A program made the translations under genes and the position numbers. Below, piece after piece: positions 32,420 to 40,555 of a DNA stretch of 64,000 nucleotides. Position 1 is the stretch's first letter. Each line of letters opens with the position of its first letter. The notes under the pieces are model-generated. The model was not told where the DNA came from, searched no databases, and worked only from the letters and a program-made list of their open reading frames with translations. This DNA comes from Cellulomonas sp. NTE-D12 (GTDB lineage Bacteria; Actinomycetota; Actinomycetes; Actinomycetales; Cellulomonadaceae), in the NCBI RefSeq assembly GCF_027923705.1, contig NZ_AP026442.1, positions 1,302,001-1,366,000 of the forward strand, read 5' to 3'.

Positions 32420-33407
32420 TGTACTGCCCAGCCAGGTTGGTCAATCGGGTGATGGGCGGGACCTTGCCGATGGCTGAGTGGGGCCGGTGGTGGTTGTACT
32501 GGTGGAGCCATCCTGGCAGGGCGGCCCGGCGGGCGGTCTCGGAGGGGTAGTGCCGGGCGAAGGCCCAGTCGGCGGCCATGGTGCGGTGGAAGCGTTCGAT
32601 CTTGCCGTTGGTCTGCGGCCGGTAGGGGCGGGTCTTCTTGGCGGTGATGCCGAGGTCGGTGCAGGCGTCGCGCCAGGCGTGGGACTTGTAGGCCGATCCG
32701 TTGTCTGACAGGACCCGTTGGACGATGACACCGCGGGCGGCGAACCAGGACACCGCCCGACGCAGGACCCCGATCGCGGTGGCGGCGGTCTCGTCGTCGT
32801 GGATCTCGGCGTAGGCGACCCGGGAGTGGTCGTCGATCACGGTATGCACGAACGCCGTGCCCATCTTCGGGCTGTAGTGGGCGTTCTTCGTCTTGCCGGG
32901 CGTCGCGGCCCGGTGCCGATCGCCTTGGGCTCGTCCGACGAACCGCCACCCGCCGCCGTCGGGGATGTTGCCCAGCTTCTTGACGTCGACGTGGATCATC
33001 GCGCCGGGGTGGTCGTGCTCGTAGCGGCGGATCGGCTCACCGGTGCGCACGTCCACGTGCGAGAGCCGGTTCAGGCGACAGCGGGTCAAGACGGCGTGGA
33101 CCGTGGAGGCCGGCATCCCCAACCGCGCACCGATCGCGATCGGTGATAGCCGCTTCTTCCAGCGCAGGTGCACCACCTGACGCACCAGGTACTGCGGGGT
33201 GCGGTTGGCGACGCGGTGCGGACGGCTCGAGCGGTCGCCCATCCCGGCCTCGCCCATCGCGGCGTACCGCTGCGCCCAGCGCTTGGCAGTCGGCCACGAC
33301 ACGTCGTAACGACGCGCAGCCAGGGCGATCGGCCAACCCTCCTCGACGATCAGGCGCGCCAGCCGCAGCCGGGCACGGGGCGTCAAGGCAGCGTTAGCGT
33401 GGGACAC
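32415..33407 (-). CDS. IS481-family transposase
   Basis: A 330-residue DDE transposase that looks functional. An N-terminal helix-turn-helix (LAARRYDVSWPTAKRWAQRY) is followed by the rve catalytic core, with the first Asp in MIHVDVKKLG, the second in VLSDNGSAYKSH, and the Glu in NGKIERFHRTMA. GTG 33407 follows GGAGG by five bases. There are no frameshifts. The frame is still open at the element's tip: the last codon AGC straddles the junction, and TAG comes from the duplicated target sequence. Confidence 0.93.
   Translation of the reverse strand: MSHANAALTPRARLRLARLIVEEGWPIALAARRYDVSWPTAKRWAQRYAAMGEAGMGDRSSRPHRVANRTPQYLVRQVVHLRWKKRLSPIAIGARLGMPASTVHAVLTRCRLNRLSHVDVRTGEPIRRYEHDHPGAMIHVDVKKLGNIPDGGGWRFVGRAQGDRHRAATPGKTKNAHYSPKMGTAFVHTVIDDHSRVAYAEIHDDETAATAIGVLRRAVSWFAARGVIVQRVLSDNGSAYKSHAWRDACTDLGITAKKTRPYRPQTNGKIERFHRTMAADWAFARHYPSETARRAALPGWLHQYNHHRPHSAIGKVPPITRLTNLAGQYS
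32420..32441 (+). repeat. IS481 left terminal inverted repeat
   Basis: Matches the reverse complement of 33511-33532 at 19 of 22 positions, with the first 12 bases identical. Confidence 0.85.
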
Positions 33408-33510
33408 GAAGACCTCCAGGTCGTGGGAGCGGAACCTCAGCAGCTCCACTCCACGACCGGAGGTCTTCGTCCGTCCATGACCCGCTACCGCGTGTCGTCA
33501 CACTCCAACA

Positions 33511-33532
33511 ACCAACGTCCCTGGGCAGTACA
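33511..33532 (-). repeat. IS481 right terminal inverted repeat
   Basis: Ends CTGGGCAGTACA. Partner of the left repeat at 32420-32441 with three mismatches. Confidence 0.85.
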
Positions 33533-33538
33533 TCTAGC
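33533..33538. repeat. Target-site duplication of the IS481 element, right copy
   Basis: TCTAGC, identical to 32414-32419. Confidence 0.8.
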
Positions 33539-33701
33539 CGGTCGGGTCTGCGACCCACGTCCGGCCGGGACGGCCGGCCCCGGCAGCACGCGACGGTGCC
33601 CACCGGCGGGGCAGGGTCGCCTCGCGGGTTCGCACGGATGGCGGCTGGGCGAATCCGGATCCGTGGGTCACCATGGAGGACCCACGATCGGACGGAGCCC
33701 C

Positions 33702-33938
33702 ATGGCGCAGGACGACGAGACCACGGCCGACCAGCCCCAGGCGAGGGCGGTGCCCCCCGTGCAGCCGACCGGCGAGGAGCAGTCCCGCGTCGCGCAGGAG
33801 CTGCTCGCCGAGCACGTGCCGCTCGCCCTGCTGGTCGACCTCGTCGCACCGGTCGTCTCGTCCGAGGAGATCCTCGAGACGGAGGGTCTGCCGGAGGAGA
33901 CGTGGTGGGAGGCGGAGCCCGAGACGCCCGGTGCCTGA
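33702..33938 (+). CDS. Small acidic protein of unknown function
   Basis: A 78-residue protein with strong acidity and no cysteines: an N-terminal low-complexity half (DDETTADQPQARAVPP), then a probable helix QSRVAQELLAEHVPLALLVDLV, ending EETWWEAEPETPGA. ATG 33702 is preceded by CGGAG four bases away. A hairpin GTGGGTC/GACCCAC (33663-33685) lies just upstream. I do not recognise the family. Before the IS insertion it would have followed the GroES-like gene by about 160 bases. Confidence 0.65.
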   Translation: MAQDDETTADQPQARAVPPVQPTGEEQSRVAQELLAEHVPLALLVDLVAPVVSSEEILETEGLPEETWWEAEPETPGA

Positions 33939-34024
33939 CCCGGTCACCGTGTCCCGGCGCGACGGTGCCGCGCTGACCTCCGGTTTCGCATCCGCGGCCC
34001 ACCCCTGCTAACGTTTCGCCCCGC

Positions 34025-34097
<73 letters not shown>

Positions 34098-34102
34098 CAG
34101 AC

Positions 34103-34140
34103 GAGGGCCCCTGACGGCGGAGACGCTGTCAGGGGCCCTC
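34103..34140. terminator. Hairpin between tRNA-Lys and the SDR gene
   Basis: GAGGGCCCCTGAC (34103-34115) pairs perfectly with GTCAGGGGCCCTC (34128-34140) around a 12-base loop. It terminates the tRNA and probably also the convergent SDR gene. Confidence 0.85.
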
Positions 34141-34183
34141 TGGCATGTCGGCGCCGGCGACGCCCGCACGCCCCTTCAGCGGG

Positions 34184-34963
34184 TCACCAGGTGGTGTCGC
34201 CGCGGATCACCGCGTCGCTGCCACCGTCCACGAACACCACCTGACCGCACAGGTGCGTGTTCTCCTCACTGGTGAGCCAGGCGAGGAGCCGGGCCACGAC
34301 GATCGGCTGGGCGATGCCGTTCAGGGGCATCGGGACCAGCTTCAGCAGGTCGGACCGCGCCTGCTCGGTCGCCATCATGCCGCTGGTCATCGGCGTCTCG
34401 ATCACGCCCGGCGCCACGGCGTTGAGCGGGATCGACGCGCCCGCCCACTCCGGGGTCGGCGCGCTACGGCGGACCCACTGGGCGAAGGCCTTCTTGGTGG
34501 AGCTGTAGATGAGGTTGCGCAGCTCCGGGTCCTGCGCCAGCACCTCGGCACGAGCCAGCGCGGCGGTCTCGTCGCCGGCCGTCATGTGCGTCACCAGCTC
34601 GTCGTCCAGCGGGTGCAAGCTGGCCATCGACGAGACGCCGACGGCGCGGGGCGCCCCGGAGCCGAGCAGCAGCGGACGCAGGCCCTCGAGCGTGGCCACC
34701 ATGCCGAAGAAGTTCACCGAGACGGTCTTCGGGGCCGGGATCGCCAGCCCGGCGATGGCGAGGACCGCATCGACCGCGCCCCCGCTGAGCCTGGCGACCT
34801 CGTCGACCAGGGCGCTCCGTCCCTCAGCCGTCGTGAGGTCCACCGTCACGTCGGCGTCGTGCAGGTCGACGCCGATCACCTTGTTGTCGCGGGACTCGAG
34901 CAGCTCCTTCGTGGCCTTCCCGATGCCGGAGGCCGCTCCCGTGATCACGTACGTGCGAGCCAT
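34184..34963 (-). CDS. Short-chain dehydrogenase/reductase
   Basis: A 259-residue SDR protein. TGAASGIG at residues 8-15 binds NAD(P); GVSSMASL gives the catalytic serine region and YSSTKKA the Tyr/Lys pair. The C-terminal GQVVFVDGGSDAV is typical of classical SDRs. The layout resembles 3-alpha-hydroxysteroid dehydrogenase/carbonyl reductases in having a shortened Rossmann region (VDLHDADVTVDLT). Substrate unknown. ATG 34963 follows AAGGAG by seven bases; the frame stays open far upstream without meaning. Confidence 0.87.
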   Translation of the reverse strand: MARTYVITGAASGIGKATKELLESRDNKVIGVDLHDADVTVDLTTAEGRSALVDEVARLSGGAVDAVLAIAGLAIPAPKTVSVNFFGMVATLEGLRPLLLGSGAPRAVGVSSMASLHPLDDELVTHMTAGDETAALARAEVLAQDPELRNLIYSSTKKAFAQWVRRSAPTPEWAGASIPLNAVAPGVIETPMTSGMMATEQARSDLLKLVPMPLNGIAQPIVVARLLAWLTSEENTHLCGQVVFVDGGSDAVIRGDTTW

Positions 34964-35092
34964 GGCTGTCTCCTTCGACCCAGGTGGCTCCGTTGCCACC
35001 GGACTCGATGCTAGGAGCGTCGAGGCTCGACGTCGCCGGCCGGTGACCGAGCTCTCGGGCCGCCGCGGGCCGGACGCCCGACGTCCCCGGAC

Positions 35093-35098
35093 TACCAT
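35093..35098 (+). promoter_or_regulatory. -10 element of the aminotransferase gene
   Basis: TACCAT ends six bases before GTG 35105; no ribosome-binding site lies between. Confidence 0.45.
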
Positions 35099-35104
35099 CC
35101 CGGC

Positions 35105-36283
35105 GTGCACCTGGCGGAGCGTTCGGCGCCCGACGAGCAACCCAACGAGATGGCCCGCCTGCGGGCTCGTCTGGCGGCCGACGGGGTGCCGGTGCTGGAC
35201 CTGTCCGACTCGAACCCCACCCGTCACCGCCTGACCGACCCCGGCGTGCTCGAGGCGGTGTCCCGGGCCGTCCCCGCGGCGGCGTCGTACGAGCCGGATC
35301 CTCACGGCCCCCGCGCGGCTCGCCTCGCGCTCGCGGGCCGGTACGGCGGCGCGCCGGAGGACTACTACCTCACGGCGAGCACCTCGGAGGCGTACGCCTG
35401 GTTGCTCCAGCTGCTCTGCGACCCCGGCGACGCGGTGGCCGTCCCGGCCCCGGGCTATCCGCTGGTCGAACCGCTCGCGCGACTGGCCGGGGTGCGAACC
35501 GTGCCGTACGCCGTGCACCACCTGCACCCGTACGGCTGGTCGGTGGACACGGGGCAGGTCGCTGACCTCGCGGCCCGGCCGGACGTGCGGGCGGTGGTGG
35601 CGGTGAGCCCCGGGAACCCGACGGGCGCCTACCTGCGCGCCGAGGAGCGCGCCTTGATGGAAGCGGCGTGCCGTGCCGGCGGCGCCGCCCTGGTGCTGGA
35701 CGAGGTGTTCGCACCCTTCCGGCTGGACGCCGCACCCGGCGACACGGTCGCGGCGCCGGCCTCCGCCTCGGAACGCCTCTGCACCACCTTCACGCTGGAC
35801 GGCCTGTCCAAGCTCGTCTGCGCCCCTCAGCTCAAGCTGAGCTGGTTGCGCGTCGAGGGCCCTGCTGGCGAGCTGCCCGCCGTGCATCGCGCCCTCGAGA
35901 CCGTGGCCGACACCTACCTGTCGGTCTCGTCCCCGGTCGCGCTGGCCCTGTCGGAGATCCTCGACCGGGCGGATGCGTCGGTCACGGCCACGCGGGCGCG
36001 GCTCGCCGCGAACCTCGCCCTGGCGCACGCGCTGCTCGACGAGGACGGTTTCCGGGTCCGCCGGTGCGGAGGCGGCTGGACCGTCCTGGTGGACGTGCCG
36101 CGGTACCTGCCCGACGAGCAGCTGGTGCTCGCCCTCCTGGCAGAGGCGCACCTGGCGGTCCACCCGGGGTACTTCTACGACCTGCCGACCCCAGGGACGC
36201 TGGCCCTGAGCCTGCTTCCGGAGCCCGCCACGTTCGAGGCGGGCTGCCGACGGCTGCGGGCGGCGGTGCAGGCGCTGGCCTGA
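35105..36283 (+). CDS. PLP-dependent class I/II aminotransferase
   Basis: A 392-residue fold-type I enzyme. VLDLSDSNPTRHRL at the start, YLTASTSEAYAWLLQLL, VVAVSPGNPTGAYL and LVLDEVFAPF form the cofactor site. The Schiff-base lysine is in TLDGLSKLVCAP near residue 240. The SNPT opening is that of a subgroup whose members are poorly characterised. Neighbours (SDR, flavoprotein) give no pathway. Function beyond amino-group transfer is not assigned. Confidence 0.87.
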   Translation: MHLAERSAPDEQPNEMARLRARLAADGVPVLDLSDSNPTRHRLTDPGVLEAVSRAVPAAASYEPDPHGPRAARLALAGRYGGAPEDYYLTASTSEAYAWLLQLLCDPGDAVAVPAPGYPLVEPLARLAGVRTVPYAVHHLHPYGWSVDTGQVADLAARPDVRAVVAVSPGNPTGAYLRAEERALMEAACRAGGAALVLDEVFAPFRLDAAPGDTVAAPASASERLCTTFTLDGLSKLVCAPQLKLSWLRVEGPAGELPAVHRALETVADTYLSVSSPVALALSEILDRADASVTATRARLAANLALAHALLDEDGFRVRRCGGGWTVLVDVPRYLPDEQLVLALLAEAHLAVHPGYFYDLPTPGTLALSLLPEPATFEAGCRRLRAAVQALA

Positions 36284-36403
36284 CGCGTCGTCGGCATTGA
36301 ACCGGCGGCTGTGGCTCGTGGCGGGAGGCCGGAGATGGCGGTGCAGGCGTGTGCTGCGGGGCGTCGCGCTGCGCACGGGCGGGCTGCAGGACACCATGGC
36401 GCC

Positions 36404-37933
36404 ATGACCGAGCGCGAGTTCGACGTCGTGGTGCTGGGTGGCGGGGCGGTAGGGGAGAACGCGGCCGACAGGGCGTCCCGCACCGGCCTGTCCGTGGCTC
36501 TCGTGGAGGAGGCCCTGGTCGGCGGGGAGTGCTCGTACTGGGCCTGCATGCCGTCCAAGGCCCTGCTGCGGCCGGGCGACGTGGTGCAGCAGGCCCGTGA
36601 GGCCCGGGGCGTCGGCGACCCGGGCCCGCTGGACGTCCACGAGGTGCTGGCCCGGCGCGACGAGGTCACCCATCACTGGGACGACACCGGCCAGGTCGAG
36701 TGGGCCGAGGGTGCGGGCCTGACCGTGCTGCGGGGCCACGCCCGGTTCACCGGCCCCCGGACGCTGCGCCTCGAGCAGGTCGACGGAGACGTCGACCTCC
36801 GAGCGCGCTGCGCCGTCGTGGTGGCAACCGGCTCCACCGCCGTCGTGCCGCCGGTGCCGGGGCTCGCGGACGTGCGTCCGTGGACCAGTCGGGAGGCCAC
36901 GTCGGCCCACGAGGTGCCGGAGCGGCTGGCCGTCATCGGCGGTGGGGTGGTCGCCGTCGAGATGGCGACGGCCTACGCCGACCTGGGGTCCGCCGTCACC
37001 GTCCTGGTCCGCGGCGACCGGCTGCTCGAGCGGGCCGAGCCGTTCGCCGGCAAGGCCGTCGCCAGGGCGCTCACGCAGCGCGGCGTCCGCGTGGTGCTCG
37101 GTGCCGAGGTGGTGTCCGCCCGGCGCGAGCCCGGGGGCGTCCAGCTCGTGGTGCAGCACCACCAGCACGAGGGTGCCCGGACACGCGACGGCTCGGCTGC
37201 CACGCGTCCGGAGGACCTGGTGGTGGACGAGGTGCTCGCGGCGACGGGCCGCCGACCGAGCACGGGCGACCTGGGCCTGGAGACGATCGGGCTCGAGCCG
37301 GGCCGTGCCGTCACGGTGGACGACGCGCTGCAGGCCGTCGGCGTGGCGGGCGGCTGGCTGTTCGCCGTCGGCGACGTCACGGGCCGGACGGGCACCACCC
37401 ACCAGGGCAAGTACGACGCGCGGGTGTGCGGGGACGTCATCGCCGCGCGGTTCGACCCTCGACAGGACGCGGACGTCTCGGCGGACCAGGGCGCGGGATC
37501 GGTGCCGCGGGGCCTGAGCCGGGCCGGCGAGCGGGAGGGGCGGCCGTGGAGCCGCTACCGGGCGTCCGCCGATCTGGCTGCCGTGCCGCAGGTCGTCTTC
37601 TCCCGACCCCAGGTCGCGTGGGTCGGCATGACGGAGGGCGAGGCGAGACGTGCCGGCCTCGACGTGGTGGTCCACGGGTACGACCTGCAGAACCTGGCCG
37701 GTGCGACGGTCACGTCGCCGGACTACTCCGGACGGGCGCAGATCGTGGTGGACACGTCACGCGACGTGATCGTCGGCGCGACCTTCGTCGGCCCCGACGT
37801 CGGCGAGATGCTGCATGCCGCCACGATCGCCGTCGTGGGCGAGGTGCCGCTCGATCGGCTGTGGCACGCGGTGCCGTCCTACCCGACGGTCAGCGAGGTG
37901 TGGCTGCGGCTGCTCGAGACGGCCGGCCTGTAG
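36404..37933 (+). CDS. FAD-dependent pyridine nucleotide-disulfide oxidoreductase
   Basis: A 509-residue relative of dihydrolipoyl dehydrogenase and mercuric reductase. FDVVVLGGGAVGENAADRA binds FAD. The redox motif is GGECSYWACMPSKALL, a C-x4-C pair with an aromatic insert where typical enzymes have C-L/V-N-x-G-C. RLAVIGGGVVAVEMATAYADLG binds NAD(P)H, GWLFAVGDVTG the second FAD segment. The dimer-interface base is HAVPSYPTVSE instead of the usual HAHPT. The polypeptide carries an insert near residues 360-390 (REGRPWSRYRAS). Not next to any lipoyl complex gene; substrate unknown. Confidence 0.85.
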   Translation: MTEREFDVVVLGGGAVGENAADRASRTGLSVALVEEALVGGECSYWACMPSKALLRPGDVVQQAREARGVGDPGPLDVHEVLARRDEVTHHWDDTGQVEWAEGAGLTVLRGHARFTGPRTLRLEQVDGDVDLRARCAVVVATGSTAVVPPVPGLADVRPWTSREATSAHEVPERLAVIGGGVVAVEMATAYADLGSAVTVLVRGDRLLERAEPFAGKAVARALTQRGVRVVLGAEVVSARREPGGVQLVVQHHQHEGARTRDGSAATRPEDLVVDEVLAATGRRPSTGDLGLETIGLEPGRAVTVDDALQAVGVAGGWLFAVGDVTGRTGTTHQGKYDARVCGDVIAARFDPRQDADVSADQGAGSVPRGLSRAGEREGRPWSRYRASADLAAVPQVVFSRPQVAWVGMTEGEARRAGLDVVVHGYDLQNLAGATVTSPDYSGRAQIVVDTSRDVIVGATFVGPDVGEMLHAATIAVVGEVPLDRLWHAVPSYPTVSEVWLRLLETAGL

Positions 37934-37946
37934 GTCTGCCGGCCGT
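37919..37946. terminator. Hairpin spanning the oxidoreductase stop codon
   Basis: ACGGCCGGC (37919-37927) pairs with GCCGGCCGT (37938-37946), loop 10 bases. It lies between convergent genes and can serve both. Confidence 0.65.
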
Positions 37947-37964
37947 CCCGAGCACCCACCCGGA

Positions 37965-38963
37965 TCAGCCCAGGCTGCCGTCCGACGTCAGCACCAGGCC
38001 GATCGTCGCGTCGCCCTTGCGGATCGCCTGGCCGATCGCGCCGAAGTCGTACGACTTGAACTCGGAGACCTTCAGGCCGTAGGTCTGCTCGAGCCCGATC
38101 TGGCAGAACGGCCGCTGCGGGCACTCGGCCGGGCCGGCGAGCACCACGCCGCCGCACGCCGACGCGAGATCGCTCAGCGTGCTGACCTTGTGCTTGTCGG
38201 CGAAGGCCTGGGTGACGGCGAAGCCGTTCTGGTCCTGCGCCTTGGACGCCGTGCCGATCGTCAGACCCGCCTTGGCGGCCAGCGGCGTCAGAGCCGCCAC
38301 CGTCTTGTCCACGTCGGAGGAGGCGACCGGCGCCGCGCTCGCGCCGTTGGCCTGGGAGTTCAGGTAGGTCGCCAGCGAGGCGGCGTACTCGGGGACGGCC
38401 GTGAGCTGGCCGGACTCGAGGGCCGGGAGGTAGGTCTCCCGGGAGCCGATGGTCCGGGTGCTCGCCTGGTAGCCGGCGGTCCGGAGCACCTCGGCGTAGA
38501 TCTCCGCGAGGGTGGCGCTCTCCGAGAAGCCTGCGGCTCCGACCACCACGGCGGCGCCCCCGCCGGACTGGTCGGTCGCGGCGAGCCCCTGCTTCTGCAC
38601 GAACTCCTTGGCCACGTCGGACGAGGTCCGCCGGTCGACGTCGACGGACTTGTTCAGCGACACGAGCGTCGGCGTGTCCAGCTTCGCGGAGACGGAGTTG
38701 AGCAGGCTCACCAGGCTCGGGTGGTCCGTCGCCGCCTTGGTGTTGACGGCGGGCAGCACGTTGTCGGCGTTCTGCAGGCCCTTGTCGTCCTTCAGCAGGA
38801 CGAGCTTGTCGCCGGCGACGGGTGCACAGGCGGCTGCCGTGCCGGAGGCCGCGGCGGCCGGAGCCTGCGTCGTGCCGCCGCCGGAGCCCGGGGCGCCGCA
38901 GGCGCTCAGGGCGAGCACGGCGACAGCCACGCTCGTGAGCAGGGTGGTGCGTCTGGCGGGCAT
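37965..38963 (-). CDS. Osmoprotectant ABC transporter substrate-binding lipoprotein
   Basis: A 332-residue OpuAC/ProX-type binding protein. LSAC sets the lipidated Cys22. The mature domain contains VVGAAGFSESATLAEIYAEVL, VPEYAASLATYL and YGLKVSEFKSYD, which match glycine-betaine/choline-binding lobes. The N-terminal third (residues 40-115) carries extra sequence before the OpuAC core. GAGGAG lies eight bases before ATG 38963. Transcribed after the two permease genes. Ligand class inferred from family. Confidence 0.88.
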   Translation of the reverse strand: MPARRTTLLTSVAVAVLALSACGAPGSGGGTTQAPAAAASGTAAACAPVAGDKLVLLKDDKGLQNADNVLPAVNTKAATDHPSLVSLLNSVSAKLDTPTLVSLNKSVDVDRRTSSDVAKEFVQKQGLAATDQSGGGAAVVVGAAGFSESATLAEIYAEVLRTAGYQASTRTIGSRETYLPALESGQLTAVPEYAASLATYLNSQANGASAAPVASSDVDKTVAALTPLAAKAGLTIGTASKAQDQNGFAVTQAFADKHKVSTLSDLASACGGVVLAGPAECPQRPFCQIGLEQTYGLKVSEFKSYDFGAIGQAIRKGDATIGLVLTSDGSLG

Positions 38964-38996
38964 TGATGTGCTCCTCGCAGATCGGGGTTCGGACGA

Positions 38997-39764
38997 TCAG
39001 ACATCGCGGACGGGGTCGTTCGACCCGGTCCGGACGACATGGGCAACTTGCGTGCTGGGCGGCGTATGCCCGGACTCGCTCTCGACCGGCGCCGAGCGGG
39101 CCAGCGCCCGGATGCCGGCGGGTGTCACCGCGCGCTGCAGCAGCGCCAGCAGCCCCTCGGCGACGAGGGACAGCGCGGCGACCAGCACGGCGCCGGCGAC
39201 CACCTGCCCGTATCGCTGCACGCCGAAGCCGGTGACGACGATCGTGCCCAGGCTGCGGCCGCCGACGAGGGCCGCGAGCGGCACGGTGGCCACCACCTGG
39301 ACCACCGCGGTGCGGAGCCCGGCTGCGAGCTGCGGGACGGCGAGCGGCACCTCGACGGTCCACAGCCGGCGTGCGCCCGACATCCCCATCCCGCGCGCGG
39401 CGTCCCGGACGTCGGCATCGACGCCGCCGAGCCCGGTGACTGCGCCGGACAGCAGCGGCGGGACGGCGAACACCGCGCACGCCAGGGCGGTCGCGGTGTT
39501 GCCGAACAGACCGGTGGCGCCGAACAGCGTCAGCATCGCCAGCGTCGGCAGGGCTCGGGACGTGTTCGACACGACCACCCCGACGGTCGCCCCGCGCCCG
39601 CGGTGGCCGAGGTAGAGGCCCGTCGGCACGGCGACGAGCGCTCCGAGCAGCACGGCCAGGCCGGTGACCACCAGGTGCTGCCGGGTCAGCGCCAGCACGC
39701 CGGACGGCCCGGTCCAGTTCAAGGGGTCGTTGAGCCACCGCAGCGCCTCGAGCAGGACGCTCAT
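38997..39764 (-). CDS. Osmoprotectant ABC transporter permease (second)
   Basis: A 255-residue BPD-type permease. LVVTGLAVLLGALVAVPTGLYLG is the first span; ALPTLAMLTLFG and the EAA segment VRDAARGMGMSGARRLWTVEVPLA follow. The C-terminal 30 residues after the last span are hydrophilic. Overlaps the first permease by four bases (ATGA). Confidence 0.9.
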   Translation of the reverse strand: MSVLLEALRWLNDPLNWTGPSGVLALTRQHLVVTGLAVLLGALVAVPTGLYLGHRGRGATVGVVVSNTSRALPTLAMLTLFGATGLFGNTATALACAVFAVPPLLSGAVTGLGGVDADVRDAARGMGMSGARRLWTVEVPLAVPQLAAGLRTAVVQVVATVPLAALVGGRSLGTIVVTGFGVQRYGQVVAGAVLVAALSLVAEGLLALLQRAVTPAGIRALARSAPVESESGHTPPSTQVAHVVRTGSNDPVRDV

Positions 39765-40480
39765 GCCGGCTGCACCCCCCGGACCGCCCACGGCGTCAGC
39801 AGCCGCCCGATGCCGGCGAGCAGCAGGTCGACCACGAGCGCCAGCAGCAGGCACAGCAGGGTGGCCGTCATGATCTCGGCGTGGTAGTTGCTGCGGAAGC
39901 CACGGAACATCAGCTGACCGAGGCCGCCGAAGCCGACCACCACCCCGACGGTGGTCAGCGCGACGGTGGTGACGGTCGCCAGCCGGACGCCCGCCACGAT
40001 GCTGGGCAGCGCCTGCGGCAGCTCGACCTGCGTCAGCATCCGGAGCCGCCCGTACCCCATGCCGCGCGCCGCGTCGACGATCGCCGGGTCGACGCCGCGG
40101 AGGCCGACCAGCACGTTCCGCACGATCACCAGCAGCGCGTAGGACACCAGGCCGATCAGCACCGTGACGCGGCCGATCCCGGTCCACGGCGCCAGCACGG
40201 CGAACAGCGCGAGGGACGGGATCGTGTACAGCACCCCGGTGACGCCGAGGACCGGACCGGCGAGCCGAGGTCGCAGGTGGGCGAGCGCGCCGAGCGGGAG
40301 GGCGATCACCAGCGCGATGGCCACCGCCTGCAGGGTCAGCGTCACGTGCTGCCCGGTCGCTGCCAGGACGTCGCCGCCGTTGCGCTGCAGGTACGTCCAG
40401 GACAGCCACGGGTTCGGCGCGGCGTCCGACGCGAGGGCGGGCACGAGCGAGGGGACCAGCTCGGGGACGAGCAGGAGCAT
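39761..40480 (-). CDS. Osmoprotectant ABC transporter permease (first)
   Basis: A 239-residue permease with about six spans. HVTLTLQAVAIALVIALPLG, YTIPSLALFAVLAPW and the EAA loop IVDAARGMGYGRLRMLTQVELP are present. It is the first gene of the minus-strand part of the transporter; the ATPase is divergent across 75 bases. The ATG is six bases from a TAGGTT hexamer. Confidence 0.9.
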   Translation of the reverse strand: MLLLVPELVPSLVPALASDAAPNPWLSWTYLQRNGGDVLAATGQHVTLTLQAVAIALVIALPLGALAHLRPRLAGPVLGVTGVLYTIPSLALFAVLAPWTGIGRVTVLIGLVSYALLVIVRNVLVGLRGVDPAIVDAARGMGYGRLRMLTQVELPQALPSIVAGVRLATVTTVALTTVGVVVGFGGLGQLMFRGFRSNYHAEIMTATLLCLLLALVVDLLLAGIGRLLTPWAVRGVQPA

Positions 40481-40486
40481 GCGCCG

Positions 40487-40547
40487 AACCTAGCCAGGGC
40501 CACCGACACGCGCAGCCGCTGCGGCTGTCGGACGCCTCCGCTACCGT
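40487..40547. promoter_or_regulatory. Divergent promoter region of the osmoprotectant transporter
   Basis: TAGGTT on the minus strand (40492-40487) stands six bases before the permease ATG 40480. TACCGT on the plus strand (40542-40547) stands eight bases before the ATPase ATG 40556. The whole spacer is 75 bases, so one regulator could control both arms. Confidence 0.55.
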
Positions 40548-40555
40548 CCGAGCCC

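Larger units (their letters stand above)
32420..33532. mobile_element. Complete IS481-family insertion sequence, 1113 bp
   Basis: Bounded by inverted repeats beginning TGTACTGCCCAG and flanked by the six-base duplication TCTAGC. It carries one intact transposase gene on the minus strand. Intact ends, duplication and reading frame suggest a recent insertion. It separates the GroES-like gene from the small gene at 33702. Confidence 0.92.

Noticed and set aside
34184..37675. 1163-codon frame ending with the SDR domain
   Set aside because: Everything upstream of ATG 34963 is antisense to an aminotransferase and a flavoprotein; only the last 259 codons form a protein.
39881..40555. Upstream extension of the osmoprotectant ATPase frame
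   Set aside because: It is antisense to the first permease. ATG 40556 precedes the ABC domain directly and has a promoter element eight bases upstream.
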